From: Pohlia nutans
Taxonomy: Eukaryota; Streptophyta; Bryopsida; Bryales; Mniaceae
Direction: 5' to 3'
NCBI GenBank assembly: GCA_022496805.1
Contig: CM040085.1
Location: 35,183,811-35,247,810, forward strand
Length of the DNA: 64,000 nucleotides
In this document: positions 11,886 through 23,879 of the stretch, piece after piece
How positions within the stretch are numbered: the first letter of the stretch is position 1
Layout of the letters: every line of letters starts with the position of its first letter
Position numbers and translations under genes: made by a program
The notes under the pieces: model-generated
Database searches by the model: none
Seen by the model: the letters and a program-made list of their open reading frames with translations, nothing else
What the model was told of the DNA's origin: nothing

Positions 11886-14420
11886 TAGACATTTTTCCAA
11901 CTAAAACATTATTTTTGCTAATACTTAAAAAATGTAGTTCTGTAATATAAAAAACTGCACATTACACAATATAATGATTGTAAATTTGGAATGTGAATTT
12001 CATGTAATTTTTGTTGTTCATGTAGTGTACTCTAAAGATTTGGAAATTATCAATTTCTCTATTGCTAATTTTTATTTTATTTTTTCAATGTAGCACAGAA
12101 CTTGTTTGCTCTAAGCCCATGCAGTTTCTATAGATGTAGAATTTTAACTTTATGACCAATTCACATTATCCAGAACACTGTAATCTAAATTTGAATATTT
12201 AAAAGTAAATCAAGTATAGAATGAATGAATTATTTTTCTTCACTCTAAATATTATCGTATTGAAAATAACTAAAGAGCTTTTGAATACATTATATTAGAT
12301 CATTCATTTACAAAAAAATTAGATGAAATCCCAAAACAATACATAAAGGTAAAACCCCCTATGTACAAAAATCCAAATGCGAAGAATATTACCGTAACAA
12401 GTTCTGGATGAACAATCAAATTGAAAAAAATCAAATGAAATACTACTATTCTAATTTCAATTTTAAAAATTAGACTAGAACATTTTGAACAAAAATAAAA
12501 ATCCGTTAGTTTCACCGTGAATTATATATATATGTGAACAAATTGAAACTCTATATGATTCTAACAAAAAAGTTTACCATAGCATGAATAAACTGACCTC
12601 CACTGGATGAAGTGAACATGATTTTGCTATAGTGGCTTGCATTGTCCGTGGTTGTGTAGACATTTGTTGATAAATTCTTTTCATAGAAGCCTCTGTGCGA
12701 TAATTATTTTTTCCTCTTTCTACCTCCGATAATGTACCTAGGGCAGACATACATATTTACAAATATTAGCAATATAATAATAAAACTATATATGATATAA
12801 AATAAAATAAAATAAATAATTGGTTTATTTTGCAATACTATTTGTAGAAATTTTATTACCTTGCATCCTTCTGGATGATCGCAAACATAAGCATACAATC
12901 GAGGATGAACTATTTGTTCGTTGCCGAATGGATCAAATAATGATATGCCACTATCAAAAACCAATGTCAGACACTCAAACACAATATTTGTTCAAGATTA
13001 ATAAATAAAATATTCATGTCAAGTAAAGTATGAAAAGAAATGTTTTTATAGGTCTTCAAAAAAATCATTCCTACCATTTTAAATGTGGTGAAGTGATGCA
13101 CAAACGGTGATATGCACATGATTATTGTTTTATCGGTTCAAATACATATTTTCCATGTTTTTCCTTTCCAAACGAATTATTAATTTACCTTGATAACTAG
13201 GTGATTCTGTTGTAAATATTTTTTAATAAAATATGATACTAGGGAAGATTGACTTACGTGAAACTGGCGTCTTTAAGCGGTTTTAAAATTCGCGACAAGC
13301 ACCTTTGAAATAACTTTAATCGTTTCACAGGATCAGATTCCATCACATTAAAATCTGGTAGAATTGCTAGCAAGCAATGTCCTTCTGGGAGGTATCTATC
13401 TTCGCAAGAAATATTCCCGATGCTGAAATAAATCGGATGGCCGCTTACTTTACCAGTGTTTGATAGTGACGTTTTATCACTATACAAAATTAAGGGTGCA
13501 ACAACCCTCCCTTCGCCATGTTCGGAATTTACATGTTCCTGTTCAAATATGAAGTCACAATCATGTAGAATTAAAATTTATGCTTTTTGAAACGTTTTTA
13601 GGCCCCACGTGATTGTATGTTCTAAATTTGAAACAATAAAAACCTACACATAGAAAGTGTGAATTTTAAAAAAGACATTTTCTTTATCTTTGTAATTATT
13701 GGAACTTATTTGCATCAAGCGCCACCAATTTCCTGTTGCAGGAGTTGAATATATTCTTTCTGCATCTTGCACTGGTGTAATTGAGGGTTGTAGAGTAAAG
13801 TTTTCTGCAACTACAGGGGATGAGAACAACGATTCTAATGCTATAATTGGATCCCGGTAATTTAAAATACTTCCCTCAATTTCTTCTTTTTTCCATCCAT
13901 GTGCTTCGTTGTATAAAGTCTTTTCATAATTCTCAACATCATAAGATGATCTCACTGAAACCTCTTCTAACTTAAATGATGGGTGGAACAACACTTGTTT
14001 GAACAACTTATCTATATCACTGTTAGATAATCCCCCTCCCTTTTTGCATGTTCTAATCCAATTGATGAGGCTAAAAGTTGAATCATATAGATGTGACGAA
14101 GGTTCACTTTGATCAAGAAAATCGAATTCCTCTATTTCTAAGTCATCATCAATTGGCTCACTGAAATTTATATCTAAAGGTTCGTTTCTCCCATGCGCTA
14201 CACTCGGTCCTGAAGCTAGATTGGGTTGAGGGGTTTGACTAGGATGTAGAGGTTCATTTGTTGGTTCAATGAATTCTGTTGTTGGCGATGGAGATACGGG
14301 AACTTGGAGTTGTTGTGTATTTGGCCTCAATTTCCCTATGCACGTGACTACATGTGTAGATAGAGATCGTTTATGATAAAACGGACCTGCATCGCACCAT
14401 TCACACATAAAAAACTCCAT

Positions 14421-17151
14421 CGTGGAATTTCACAACAACGAGATTAAATTGTAAAGTAAAATTAGACGGTGAATGATTGTAATATACTATGGTTTATATT
14501 ATGATTGATATTAAGCATATTGGAAGATTATTTATATAGTAAGTACTTAACTTTACTTTAATTATTTCCAAATTTAAAAGTCTAACTCTAGTGGCACAGT
14601 GTTCCTCTTATTTGTATCCATGCTTTTACTTTTTAAATCTATCTTTCGAATACATTTACTATGAATTAATAAAATTTAATTAAATTTAGCGATCCCATTT
14701 GATGCTTTTATTTAATTTTTAATTTTTTAAAGTTTTTTTTTTTCATTTTATTCAAAATGAAAAAATTGGAAATAAATCCAGAACTTCCACAGAATATGTA
14801 TAAAAACAAGAAAACAACTTTGTTGCACCCTTTCTCGTCGAGGGGTTCTTGAACCTTGCCATCAGGCTCACATTCCATGTAACTTCAACGTAATATAAAA
14901 ACACACATATTGCACCTTTAACCCCTAAAAGCCCAAGGGGTATAGGACATAACATAGATGTGTTATAATATGTACTTTCCATATGTTTGATGGTTTTGTT
15001 CAGGAGACAAAATATAGAGCATTGTCTCTAAAAAATATTTGTATGGTCAAACTTCCAAAAACAACTTTAGATAAAAATTTAATGAATTTAAAAGCATTAA
15101 CCTTTGAATTTTTTTATAAATTTAAATTCTTGATTTTATTTAGTATGGTTGGTCAAAGTTGGGTTATGTAATGCTAGCTTCAAAAATAAAAAAAAATAAA
15201 AATAAAAAAATAAAAAAATAAAAAAAAAAAAAATAAAAAAAATAAAAAAAATAAAAAAATATGATGGAGAGAACATCATTACTTTCCCAAATAGAAAATT
15301 TTATAACTGTTATAAAATTTGTTGCAATGATCCACTGTGAAAAATTCTCCCGGGCGTAGTTTAACTAGAATTGCCATGATTCAAAGTGCGTTGGAAAGTA
15401 CACGTGATGCAATATTTAAAAAAGTAAAAATTATTGTACAATTTTTTTTGAGTTCGGCCAGCCTGTGAGATTAAGGCTACGACCATAAAATGGTTGTTTG
15501 AGTGTTTAGGAGTTAATGTATAAATAGATGTCAATATATGTTTCATATTAGTCAGTCAAGACTTCGGTTGATCATAACATAACCTACTAATGAGCCCACA
15601 TGCGAGTGAATGTCGCGTTTTTGCATTGATGAACAATTGGTTGAAACTTCACACACGGTACACTATACCCACATATATTTGAAACTTATTTGTGTTATCA
15701 AAATGGTAATATCTTTTTTGAGAGGCCAAGTTTGGTTTTCGAGTTGTAATCCTAACTAATATTAAAGAGTTTTTATTTATTAGAGTTGTACTTTTCTCTA
15801 CCCGACCATGACAACATGAAAGGATATGAAAGGTCATGAAACTAAAAGAACGTGCAAGTCTAGGTTACCTGTTACTTCATAATAATAACAATATATATAA
15901 AAACAAAATGCAATGGTTGTAGAGGAGAAAATAGGAAAATCTTTGTACGGCCATCTACGGATGTGAAAGGCTAGGTTACTGAACACAACGTTGACCTTAA
16001 CAAAGACAAAATAGAATGGTTTACCGTTTAACCTTGATAATGTCACACCATTCGTTTCGCCAAAAAGTGAGATATAAACAAGGTGTGACATTTTTGATAA
16101 TGTCACATTTAGAAGATTTGTGCATAATGTGATATTATCAAAAAAATAAGTAGAAAATCAAAGAAAAATTGCAATGTACAGAAGAAAATAATAAAGATGA
16201 GAATTCTTCGTATACCTCAGTACCTCTCAAACCCTGTATACGCTCTAAGCAAACGAAGACCCAGATGGAAAGGCGGATGGAGATGCCAACATCATCCATC
16301 TGGCCTTTTTTTTCATCCGTACCACTTGATAATATCACACTCACACTACAAGTTTTGAAAAAATATAATGACATTATCAAGGATGATAGGGATAATAACG
16401 AGGGAGTTTTACACTAGGATATTCGGTTTCAAAGTTTGAGGTGACAATATCAAGGTGTTCCATTAACAATAGTGACATTATCAAACTTCGACTGTACATG
16501 AACTAAATTAAACAATAACAAGACCCTCTGGTTGACAAGGATTGAGAAAAACAAGCTCCGTCTAACGTTGTCATTGGAATAATATCAACAAACTTTCAAT
16601 CTATTCGTATATTATTTTTATTCTTATTTTTATTGCAACCATTATTTCACTTGAATATAATTTCTAGCATGTGTAATTCTCGAGCCAAAGACTCGTACAT
16701 GCTGTCGTCCTCAACTGGAATTTGTTTTGTGGAACTATGTAGTTATTGTCTAATGTTGAATTTAAAAACAACAAGTCCACAATGTGATGAACTATAATCT
16801 TATGAAACCTACACCTTTTTTCAACACGAATGGCAAGATTTTGTTAAAAATCATGAGGATTATCCAAGTATGAAAAGCGAGTTTTGGAGATAGAAACGAG
16901 GTAATCAAATATTGAAAAGAAAGGTAGGTAGAGCATAGGTTATGAGGGAAGAAGTGGATTTTGGAAGGAAGAAATTGCAAATTATAAAAAAGAATAATTT
17001 TGATGATATTATCTTTCTATTGTTATTTCTAGCTCTAAGTGATGTTTGATAAAAGAAACAAATGGCACATGGTGAGTGAATCCAAAAGCTAAAGGACTTC
17101 AATTTTTTATATTTAATTGAGTGTCCTATGAACTAAAAAAAATGTTTCTCT
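14421..17151. other. Repeat-rich intergenic stretch
   Basis: Contains a single TTAACCCCTAAAAGCCC terminus at 14918, a diverged repeat (14935-15300) interrupted by an A/T simple-sequence tract (15180-15260), and a cluster of GATAATGTCAC motifs at 16035-16490. No supportable gene. Confidence 0.5.
16035..16490. repeat. Cluster of GATAATGTCAC motifs in both orientations
   Basis: GATAATGTCAC or its complement TGACATTATCA, with single-base variants, occurs at about 16037, 16095, 16128, 16330, 16368, 16442 and 16472. The outermost copies are inverted, as expected of nested or clustered inverted-repeat transposon ends. Confidence 0.45.
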
Positions 17152-17753
17152 TTAACCCCTAAAGGTGACAAGGTGTTTTTAGAATTGACGATTTCATGAT
17201 AACTATTATAAAGTACTATTTGGAGGAATATTTTGGTTTAGATGTACAAATTGAAGTTGTAGATTTCAAAGTTTAGATTCCATCCATATGATAAGATCTA
17301 CTAATGCTATCCCTAATATTTTTGTTATAAACTTGAAAGTTAATATTAAAAATTCCTTTGGCATTGATTTCAAACAGAATATTAACATTGGTTGAATAAA
17401 TTTTTTGAATTTTTTGTTGAAATGAGATACTCCTGATGCGGTGAATTTTAGAAATTTCCACAGCTACCAATGTTGGTAGATTTTGAATAACTTTTTTTCG
17501 GTGAATCTTTTGGTCTTGAAATTTGGCATATATATATAACTAACTTAAAGATAAGTCTTTAAAATAACTTTCGTGGTAAAATACCAATTTTTGAGCCGTC
17601 GGGAGGCTTTCAAAGTGGGCAGACTTGAATTTTTTTTCACTGCGAAACCAAAAACGCCATTCTACCTTGGACCCCACTGTACAAGAGATAATTGCAGTCA
17701 AATGTGAGGTTTCTTTAAATAGTACAGAATTCCCTTGGGCCTTGAGGGGTTAA
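17152..17753. mobile_element. TTAA-flanked MITE, family beta copy 1
   Basis: Starts TTAACCCCTAAAGGTGACA and ends GGGCCTTGAGGGG then TTAA; 602 bp. Its left half is homologous, in reverse, to 32106-32692 (shared AGAATTGACGATTT and TATAAAGTACTATTT blocks) and to part of 35679-36241. Positions 17451-17683 match one arm of the palindrome at 43063-44101. Confidence 0.7.
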
Positions 17754-19106
17754 AGAAATAGTATTGACAACTATAAATTCCACTTGTGACTTTTCAATGG
17801 TTGAAAGGTTTGTAAGCAAACCAACAATTTTAGGGCAGGGTTTCTAAGATGTAACCTTCTTATGTTGTAACCTAGCATTTCACATCCTTGAATGCTCTTC
17901 TCATGATTCTTCCATTCCATCTTCAAATAATGTGATGTAACGTAGCCCTTTGTGTCTTATTTGATTTAACAACGTTTCACCTCAAACGTAACCCGTAGAG
18001 CGGAGAGAATTGGAGCTTTTGTATTTTTTTCTTTAAGCACATAGAAATAAAGATGCCATATCAAGTTTATTACAATTATTTTGGTCAAAAACATTATTTA
18101 ATTATTTTTTGTAATGTTCAAATTGGTATTTGCTGTCAAGAGAAAAAAATATTCAAGAAGAAAATGAATAGAAAGAGGAGAAAATGATGCTAAAAACCAA
18201 TAGAAACTGACATTCTTTTTGGAGTTACGCTTAACCCTTCAACGTGCAAGAAGCCTTGTGGGGCCATGTTCGGTAGTTTTTTTATTGAAACGCTCATTTA
18301 CACCTAATTCCTAATTTCAAATGAAAACGGTCCGAACTACGAAAGTGTGGAAATTATCTCTTTTTTTCTAGTCTAATTTGCTCAACATTCTTGGAAATTA
18401 TGAAACTTGCGTTTCACTAATATTCTAATAAACAATGCAGAAAAAGCTTTTCAATAAATTTTTATTATTATTTGAGCTCGAGAAGCATGCCACCTACACT
18501 TTGTTGTTCATCATTGTTATCTACAGTTTTCCTAAAAATCTAAGACTATTTAAAACATTTTTGAAATTACAAATAGTGTTACAAGAGAGAAGCTTTGAAA
18601 AATATTATAAAATTTATCATGATTTAAATAATTGTGAAAAATTAAGTGTTGTTCGCTTGAACAATAAAACATAAGTTGCGTAATATCAAAATTATAATAA
18701 TAATAATAATAATAACATATATTTAAAATGTGAGAAAGTGTTGAGGTTAGACTAGGTAAATGTAGTGTGTCAGTTAAACATCAATGAAATAAAAGTGGAG
18801 ATAAAAATAATAATTCTAGTACACTAAATAGGTAGATTAGTGTTAGATAATTATAAAATTTGAAAATATTTTAGATTTTTACTCTCGAGAAAAAAATTAC
18901 CAAATACATTGATTCCAATACTATTGAAAGATCCCATCTAGCTTGACCAATAAAGAGGGTAAAAAAATTGGGCAACAGTAAAAATTTACAACATGTTTAT
19001 GTAAATTAGGGTATCTAACTTACAACATGTTTATGTAAATTAGTGTATCCATGCCGCAGCTCAAGAGAACTGCCGAGTGCGGACCGACATGCTACAACTG
19101 GCAACT
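17754..19106. other. AT-rich stretch without a recognisable gene
   Basis: A lone TTAACCCTTCAACGTGC terminus at about 18233 has no matching partner downstream. An (AAT)n run lies at about 18694-18715. Nothing else is supportable. Confidence 0.5.
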
Positions 19107-19394
19107 AAGGTACAGACACCTATAACCGACAACTTAAGCATTTCAGCATATCAAAACTTGGGTTATCGATAAGGAGATAATTTTCGTTCGTAGGAAAATA
19201 AGGTTCATGAAGAATGAGCATTTTTCCATGAATTATCTCCCAATATTGAAATTTGTATAATTTTTCAAAGTGAAAAGTACTTCAGAACCCATAACCGACA
19301 TATACAAACGAGGTACATCTGTTCTTTCACAATCTAGGAATTAGGATATATCGGTTATTGGTCACCTGTCGGTTATGGGTGTCTCTACCTTAAA
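19107..19394. mobile_element. MITE with ~25-bp inverted termini
   Basis: The left end (TAAGGTACAGACACCTATAA, then CCGACA) and right end (TGTCGGTTATGGGTGTCTC, then TACCTTA) are inverted repeats with two to three mismatches. The interior is AT-rich and non-coding. The flanking TAA/TTA is compatible with a short target duplication. Confidence 0.65.
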
Positions 19395-19436
19395 AGCTGG
19401 CAGCTTGGCCGCCGTCATTCCCATGCACTGCCGCAC

Positions 19437-19712
19437 CTTCAGTTCAGTATCACGTCCTTGCTGTGTCACGTTTCGCGGAGCATCTCATTTCTTCAGTTCA
19501 GTATCACGTCCTTGCTGTGTCACGTTTTGCGGAGCGTCTCATTTCTTCAGTTCAGTATCACGTCCTTGCTGTGTCACGTTTCGCGGAGCGTCTCATTTCT
19601 TCAGTTCAGTATCACGTCCTTGCTGTGTCACGTTTCGCGGAGCGTCTCATTTCTTCAGTTCAGTATCACGTCCTTGTTGTGTCACGTTTCGCGGAGCGTC
19701 TCATTTCTTCAG
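19437..19712 (+). repeat. 54-bp tandem repeat, five copies
   Basis: Five nearly identical 54-bp units, each with TCAGTATCACGTCCTTGCTG then TGTCACGTTTCGCGGAGCG. The unit length is a multiple of three and lacks stops, so all three forward frames stay open. Frame one would encode an 18-residue repeat beginning SSVSRPCCVTF. Downstream sequence (19730-19980) is GC-richer and could be a 5' leader. Translation is not supported by any known family. Confidence 0.85.
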
Positions 19713-19979
19713 TGGCGTTTTCACTCTCAATTTGACTCGCGAGAACGAGGAGTGGAAGTGCGGGCGGCGAAGGGGTTCGGGGAGCCGCAGGGTAAGAAGA
19801 AAGGCGCTGAAGTTAGAAATGTCACAATTTTTTTTGAGAATGAACGTGTTGATGGAAGATCAAATGGTGTCAGTCTGTTTTTTCTCGAGACGTTACGAAC
19901 AGACCGAGGCATTGCATAGTTGCGTCTTTCCTACAAATTTGTTAGTTATTTACTTCGTAGAGAAATTTGGAGCTGGAGT

Positions 19980-22250
19980 GTGAAAGCTCTATTGTAGAAG
20001 TTCGCTCCTGCCCAGTCGAAAGCTCTCCTGAAAGCCTCGCCCTGTTGAGGGGAGTTCTTTCTCGTCATAAAGTGGCACTGGTAAACTGACATCCAAAGGT
20101 ATCTGGCAGGTGTGGCTTATGAATTGGCTGAGAAGGAGGTGTGGTGCATCGAGGATCAGAGCATTTTTGATCAAGTTTACTCTCTTGTCAGGTAGGGCTT
20201 AGCTCTGGCTTTGACACATGTGTCTTTTATTTCACGTCTTAGAGGGTTTAGGGTTTAGGGTCTTAGAGTCACCCGTGAGAGGGAGCTTGGTTGAGAGCCT
20301 ATGCTCCAATTTTGCAGTGCTTAACCCTTCTATTGCGGCAATATCATATGCATCAGGTGAGTCAAGCGAGGATGCCGCATATATGCTGCAGCAGATGCAA
20401 TCGCACCAAAATGCATTGAAGATATACTCTTACTTCTTGCACTCCATCCTCGTTGTGGAGGAAGCTGCAGAGCCAGAGCCAGCGACAAAAGCTCCTTCTG
20501 GAAAGGTATGTCACCAACCATTTTTAAAGTGATTTTGTCTGCCTATTTAGAGCTTGCTTCTGGGTTTTACCATTCCACTCACAGGTTCCTCAAGGATGGA
20601 CAAATCTGTTCCTCGGAGGTGCAGGTTCTGTGGATCTGTTGTTCAAGCATGGCACTTGCTCAATTTTGCTGCTTAACCCTGAAAGGACTAAGGGTCAAAT
20701 TTTTTGATCTTGAAGATGAATTTTTTTGCAAATACACCCATCTAAGAAAATGAATTTTATCAAGTCTAGTTTGCACTCTACCTTTCAAATCTTAAAAACT
20801 CCAAGTATTCAGTATTTATTGCTATTTGCAAGTTTTGTAGCTCAAGGTTTAATTACACTAGGTCAAGGTTTGAATTGATGTTCACCTTTTGAATTTCAAA
20901 CTTCACTTATGTGTTGTCCTTGTCTCTTATATGCAGGTCCGTGAGATTTGCAAACCTCTCAAGAAAGTTTTGAACATCCATTCGATTAGCCTGCACTCTG
21001 ATGCATCCGTTGAGCACCAAGTCAATGGGTAGGTAAACTACAAAATGGAAATTGATGAAAGGATACGGCATGGTTTGATTCTTTTCTATCTCAGCTATGT
21101 GTTTAGGATTTGCGTGACTCTTTGGTTGCCTGGGCTGGAGAGTGCAGGATATGAGATTCATATCTTGGGGTTTGCGAATCAGGCTTGCTATGCAGACACC
21201 GGAAATCGTAAAAGCAATGCCTGAGCGTCTTTGCCACTGTTGTCTCTCTCTGCTTTAAATCATTCAGCAGTCTCGTATGTGGTAAGTGAAAGGTCGTTCT
21301 ATTCTATCAAACTATCGAATTCTTGTTTTGAAAGAGCACAATGCACTAGCTGAACTAGGTGATTTCTATAACCCTTAAAGGACCAGGAATTCATGGTCTT
21401 AAAATGACAAATTCAATCAAAATAAAATTCAGATGGGACCAAAATTTATATCACGAGAATCAGTGAAGAATATGGTATGTGTTGATAAAAAACAGAAATA
21501 AATTTGAACAAGAGAAGCTCCACACAGGACCTACTGAAAACTGCTAAAATACATGAAGCCCAATTTGGGCTTCTTGGTCCTTTAAGGGTTAAGCTTTCAG
21601 ATTATTTTAAGCACAAGATAGTCTCATTTGCAGTGGAGTTTTTTGTTTTCAATTTTGGCCATTTCTAGCGCAGACCTTATCTATGTGCATTATAAAATAC
21701 TTTCCTTTCTGAGATTAACCTGCTGTGAGCAATCTGGAGGTTGTAATTACCAATGTCGACTTAGCGAGGAGACTCATATCAGCAAGAGCTTTCTGGCACA
21801 GGTCGTGGATGGGTTACAAGACCTTATCAACGGAGGCTATGGAGAGCAACTAGACAGTATTCGCCAACAACTCTAGAAAGGCGTACAGATTGGGGTTATC
21901 AGCAAATCTTTCCCAGTGGAGGTGGTCAGTGCTATTGTCAATTGGCTGCATCACACGATTGTCCGAGTTGTGACAGAAAAGAGTGTGACAGCTTCTAGTG
22001 TTTGTATCACGCAGTCGGTTTTTGTTGTGACAACAGAGGAGGCTAAGTTATCAAAGGTGATTCTTTCATTGATCATATGTTGACATATGTTTGAAGGTCT
22101 TGGATTAGCCATGAATGCGAGTTGCTTTTTTTGGCAGCCATTGCTTTAGGACCATCCTGGGTATCATAATCAAGTCAAGTATTCTCATTAATAAGGTCAT
22201 TATACTCTTCAATTGTTTAGTTTTCGTTGACATCACTTTTTGAAATTTTT
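19980..22250 (+). pseudogene. Scattered exon-like pieces; one resembles condensin subunit CAP-D2
   Basis: Protein-like segments with plausible splice borders: about 20319-20501 (contains SYASGESSEDAAYMLQQMQS and KIYSYFLHSIL, donor GTATGTC), continuing at 20585; 20937-21028; and about 21740-22056 (contains FPVEVVSAIVNWLHH). The first resembles the region of plant condensin CAP-D2 around the YxFFL..I.L.EE motif; the others I cannot assign. TTAA-type MITE ends lie at 20673 and 21368-21592 between them. They may be a decayed gene or captured gene fragments. Confidence in any family is low. Confidence 0.25.
21368..21592. mobile_element. TTAA-type MITE, family epsilon
   Basis: 225 bp between (AT)AACCCTTAAAGGACCA and TGGTCCTTTAAGGGTTAA; the left TTAA is mutated to ATAA. 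Its interior matches each arm of the foldback in the alpha-amylase intron (29640-30006). Confidence 0.75.
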
Positions 22251-22355
22251 ACATCGCTTGTATTAGTTGATTTTAAGTTTTTTACCTTTCATATTTAAGC
22301 AATATACTAATATATGTCACATGTTTTTTTTCTAGAATTGGTGATCAAATGCAAA

Positions 22356-23539
22356 ATGGCAAGTTCTGAAATGGCCGATGAAGAGCTACGCGGACGCCGT
22401 GGGGACTATCACCCTCCTTCCACACAGAGGTCATCGAGGGTTGCTCCATCAGAACAACCAGGTTCTATTCCAAGTTCCTTTGTCCAAAACCCTTCCACTC
22501 CAAGTATTGCTGTTCCAAGTACCAGTGCTCCAAATACTCCAAATCCTTCTGTTGTGCCAAATGCTGGTGGGCGACCTCCACACCCCCATGCTATGGCATC
22601 TGAGAGTCAAGTGAATACATTAAGGCAGATTATAAGAAATTTGGAAGCACAAATTAATGATCTAAGAGCAAACAATCGGTTATTACAAGCTTTAGTAAAC
22701 AATCAAGTGAATGAAAACCCTACACCAGACGTAGCCAAATGGGAGTTAATCAAACCTCACATGAAGAAAATCTCCAAGAAATTAATGTTGGGAGTAGATC
22801 CTACCAGAAACAGGATGTTTCCTGAAGAAGAACACATGAAAGAAGAAATATTGGCGGTCTTTAATGTTGGGGAAGGGGACATTTTCAAGCGGTCCGCATT
22901 TGAGAGGGCTTGGGAAGAAAGTTTGAAAACAAAAGTGAAAGTCGCAATTATTAATAGGCGGGGTAGATTTGCCTCTTATGCACGGTTAGAGTTGTGGCGA
23001 TTATTGGGTGTGCCAAAACCTCAGAATGGAAGCCAAGAAGAAATAGAAACATGGAAAACCACCCTAAAACCATTGTTTAGTCGCAATAATTGGCGGTGGA
23101 AAGATGGTGATCCATTTGGATCAGATGCTTTTTTTGGCGCAATCGCATGCATTATGAGTGGGAAGAACTACTCCACAAGGACCCCCATCTCAATGCTCCC
23201 CAATCAATTGGCGTGGTTTGCTCATGTGGTAAGTTTTCAAACTTTTTTTATTCAATTTTTTTAGAATCTTTTGAATTTTGTTAATTCAACATCTTGGAAT
23301 TAATTTTATGTATTTTGCAATTGTAGTTGGGTTTGGCTATGGACGGAGATAGGAACATGAAGGAGACGGAGCTAAGATTTCACCAAGAGGCTATACGAGG
23401 TTACACAAAGTTTATCTTGGAGAGGCGCGATTCGATTAGGAGGATAAATGTGATACACGAGGTTGAGCATATTGGAGAACCCACGCTACACGACGTACTA
23501 GGGACAGATGTGGGATCCGGCTCTTCCTCGGAGGAATAA
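22356..23539 (+). CDS. Two-exon gene of unknown function, Pro/Ser-rich with coiled coil
   Basis: Exon 1 is 22356-23228 (donor GTG|GTAAGT). Exon 2 is 23327-23539 (acceptor TTGCAATTGTAG). The spliced product is 361 residues with a TAA stop. The chosen start (AAAATGGCAAGT) follows a T-rich TTTCTAG acceptor that may end a 5' leader intron; an upstream ATG at 22314 is in frame. Residues ~30-85 are Pro/Ser/Thr-rich. A heptad-like segment follows (NTLRQIIRNLEAQINDLRAN). The C-terminal ~220 residues are basic and globular, with KVKVAIINRRGRFASYARLE, WRWKDGDPFGSDAFF and LPNQLAWFAH. The tail is acidic (GSGSSSEE). I recognise no domain. It sits among decayed exon pieces, and its clean frame suggests a later insertion or a transposon-borne gene. 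Confidence 0.6.
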
Positions 23540-23879
23540 ATCTTCGAATCGTTTATTTGTACATAAACATGTATCATTATGTAAATAAGTGTTAATCTTG
23601 AGCTATGGGGACAATTCATAGACTTCATCTGATACATCCCAGGTACGCTTGTGATAGATTTTACTTCGAGAATGCGTGTGCTATGTAATGTCTGCTAGTG
23701 GTCCAAATACATTGTTCTTGGTTACACATTCCAGTATCGGTTCCATTCTAAATATCTCCTTTAGCTCAGCTAAATTCATCATGATTTTGAGTGAACATTT
23801 TCCTAGGCAGTCATACATGGACTTGGTGTCAGAATCTAGTAAAATAATCTGTGTGCTCAGGATTCATTTTCTGCTGTGG

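Larger units (their letters stand above)
9179..14420 (-). pseudogene. Plavaka-type (CMC/CACTA-related) transposase gene, nine exons, three lesions
   Basis: Exons on the minus strand: 14420-13710, 13538-13258, 12950-12860, 12723-12598, 11797-11503, 11323-11181, 10930-10624, 9924-9709, 9601-9179 (about 864 codons). Phases agree at every junction. The N-terminus has a CxxC-H-C zinc finger (CEWCDAG...HKRSLSTHVVTC). Family blocks follow in order: SDKTSLSNTGKVSGHPIYF/SIGNI (exon 2), the YVCDHPEGC block (exon 3), INVDMLHQADLGIFK (exon 5), LTTMDACMKR (exon 6), IHAMKHYSSSIRRSGAP (exon 7), and the LRLLF...VHIIPHF...FFLNNFKF end. This order matches what I know of Plavaka transposases, which cut and paste DNA elements. 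Lesions: intron 1 starts ATAAGT instead of GTAAGT; exon 5 has an 8-T run giving +1; the exon 5 acceptor is tandemly duplicated. A TTAA MITE sits in the intron after exon 7. Family call confident; activity doubtful. Confidence 0.8.

Noticed and set aside
20230..20262. Telomere-like GGGTTTAGGG motifs (also near 62980 and 63205)
   Set aside because: Only one or two units each; too short to be an interstitial telomere array.
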